Part shown: positions 5,561 through 6,011 of the stretch, in pieces
How positions within the stretch are numbered: position 1 is the stretch's first letter
Layout of the letters: every line of letters starts with the position of its first letter
Assembly (NCBI GenBank): GCA_023392635.1
Contig: JAEVYS010000061.1
Span: 1 to 6,011, forward strand
Origin: Actinomycetes bacterium
GTDB lineage: Bacteria; Actinomycetota; Actinomycetes; Propionibacteriales; Propionibacteriaceae
Reading direction: 5' to 3'
Length of the DNA stretch: 6,011 nt
The notes under the pieces: model-generated
Seen by the model: only the letters and a program-made list of their open reading frames with translations
Database searches by the model: none
Told to the model about the DNA's origin: nothing
Made by a program: the position numbers and the translations under genes

Positions 5561-5953
5561 ATGAAGCAGGTTCTTGTTCGCCTGTCCGCCCGTGTCCAGC
5601 GCGCACGTGAGGACGGCGACGCAGGCTTCTCCCTGGTCGAGCTGATCGTCGTCGTCGCCATCCTCGGTGCACTCGTCGCGATCGCCGTCCCGGTGTTCGG
5701 CAACATCCAGGCCACCGCCCGCCTGAACGCGGTGAAGGCGGTCGCCGCCAACGGCGCCACCCAGGCCACCGCCCAGATCGCGGCCGGCAGCACCGCCAGC
5801 CTGATCACCAGTGGTGACGCGGCCATCAAGGTCGGCTGGGGAAAGACCGTGGGCACCAACGGTACGGTCCCGACCAGCATCGACACGGTGTGCGTGTGGG
5901 CGTCCTACACCGGCGACGCCGCGGCGACCGGCACGTCTGGTCCGGGCTGCTGA
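5561..5953 (+). CDS. Type IV prepilin-like protein
   Basis: The 130-residue protein has the class hallmark of type IV pilins and pseudopilins: a charged 22-residue leader ending in glycine, then G22|F23-SLVE, where prepilin peptidase (PilD) would cut and methylate F23. E27 is the conserved Glu at mature position 5. One hydrophobic helix spans about residues 23-46 and would anchor the precursor in the membrane and pack the fibre core. The remaining globular part is small, Ala/Thr/Gly-rich, and ends with C111 and C130, the last residue. These may form the C-terminal disulfide loop of type IV pilins. The mature protein would be about 108 residues, short for a major pilin, so a minor pilin or pseudopilin is possible. 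AGGAAG (5551-5556) sits 4 nt before ATG 5561, fixing the start although the frame stays open far upstream. No assembly genes lie in the window. Confidence 0.92.
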   Translation: MKQVLVRLSARVQRAREDGDAGFSLVELIVVVAILGALVAIAVPVFGNIQATARLNAVKAVAANGATQATAQIAAGSTASLITSGDAAIKVGWGKTVGTNGTVPTSIDTVCVWASYTGDAAATGTSGPGC

Positions 5954-5973
5954 CGCAGACCCCGCACCTCGTC

Positions 5974-5989
5974 GGGGGCCGCGGCCCCC
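5974..5989 (+). terminator. GC palindrome after the pilin gene
   Basis: GGGGGCCGCGGCCCCC is an exact palindrome starting 20 nt after the pilin stop. It can fold as a 6-bp stem with a CGCG loop. C runs instead of T follow, so terminator function is only suggested by position. A longer pilus operon may simply continue beyond the window. Confidence 0.35.
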
Positions 5990-6011
5990 CCCCGCCCCCC
6001 CCCGCCGCCCC
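5985..6011. repeat. Poly-C low-complexity tract
   Basis: The window closes with two runs of nine C separated by single G bases, then CC-G-CCCC. Such tracts slip in replication and are error-prone in sequencing, so the exact length here should be treated with care. Confidence 0.7.

Overview
The window is high-GC DNA with G/C-dominated third codon positions in its real genes. The protein families, and a tRNA-Asn with no encoded CCA, suggest a high-GC Gram-positive (Actinomycetota). The Nocardioides/Aeromicrobium-like range is only a guess; nothing here fixes the genus. All convincing genes read on the + strand.

Bases 1-3426 hold three same-direction genes. The first is an ATP-dependent DNA ligase of the LigD type (3'-phosphoesterase plus ligase, no polymerase domain). 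The second is a PLP-dependent group II decarboxylase-like enzyme. The third is a small MutT-type NUDIX hydrolase starting 13 nt after the decarboxylase stop. Ligase and NUDIX enzyme both suit DNA repair or nucleotide clean-up; the decarboxylase has no evident link to repair. A perfect 18-bp inverted repeat with a nested palindrome occupies the left edge (1-52). It sits where the 5' end of the ligase gene should be, and the ligase start codon is uncertain for that reason. An 8-bp GC hairpin after the NUDIX gene probably ends this unit.

Bases 3496-3990 encode an unrecognised 164-residue soluble protein whose start region suggests a leaderless mRNA, or else a short overlapping upstream reading frame. 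It is followed by a tRNA-Asn(GTT) gene at 4027-4099 with an extended -10 promoter.

Bases 4100-5560 form an unusually long stretch (about 1.46 kb) without a credible gene. Long open frames exist on both strands, but they look like chance products of high GC. The stretch does hold discrete structure: a 12-bp inverted repeat with one mismatch (4597-4632), a perfect 11-bp GC hairpin (4852-4885), and a hairpin plus T-rich tract (5356-5378) upstream of the last gene.

Bases 5561-5953 encode a small type IV prepilin with a clear prepilin-peptidase site and a C-terminal cysteine pair. The window ends in a GC palindrome and runs of C that may be a terminator, a low-complexity tract or an assembly problem. 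No CRISPR array, insertion sequence or recognisable riboswitch was seen. The main candidates for something undescribed are the 1.46-kb region before the pilin gene and the left-edge repeat.
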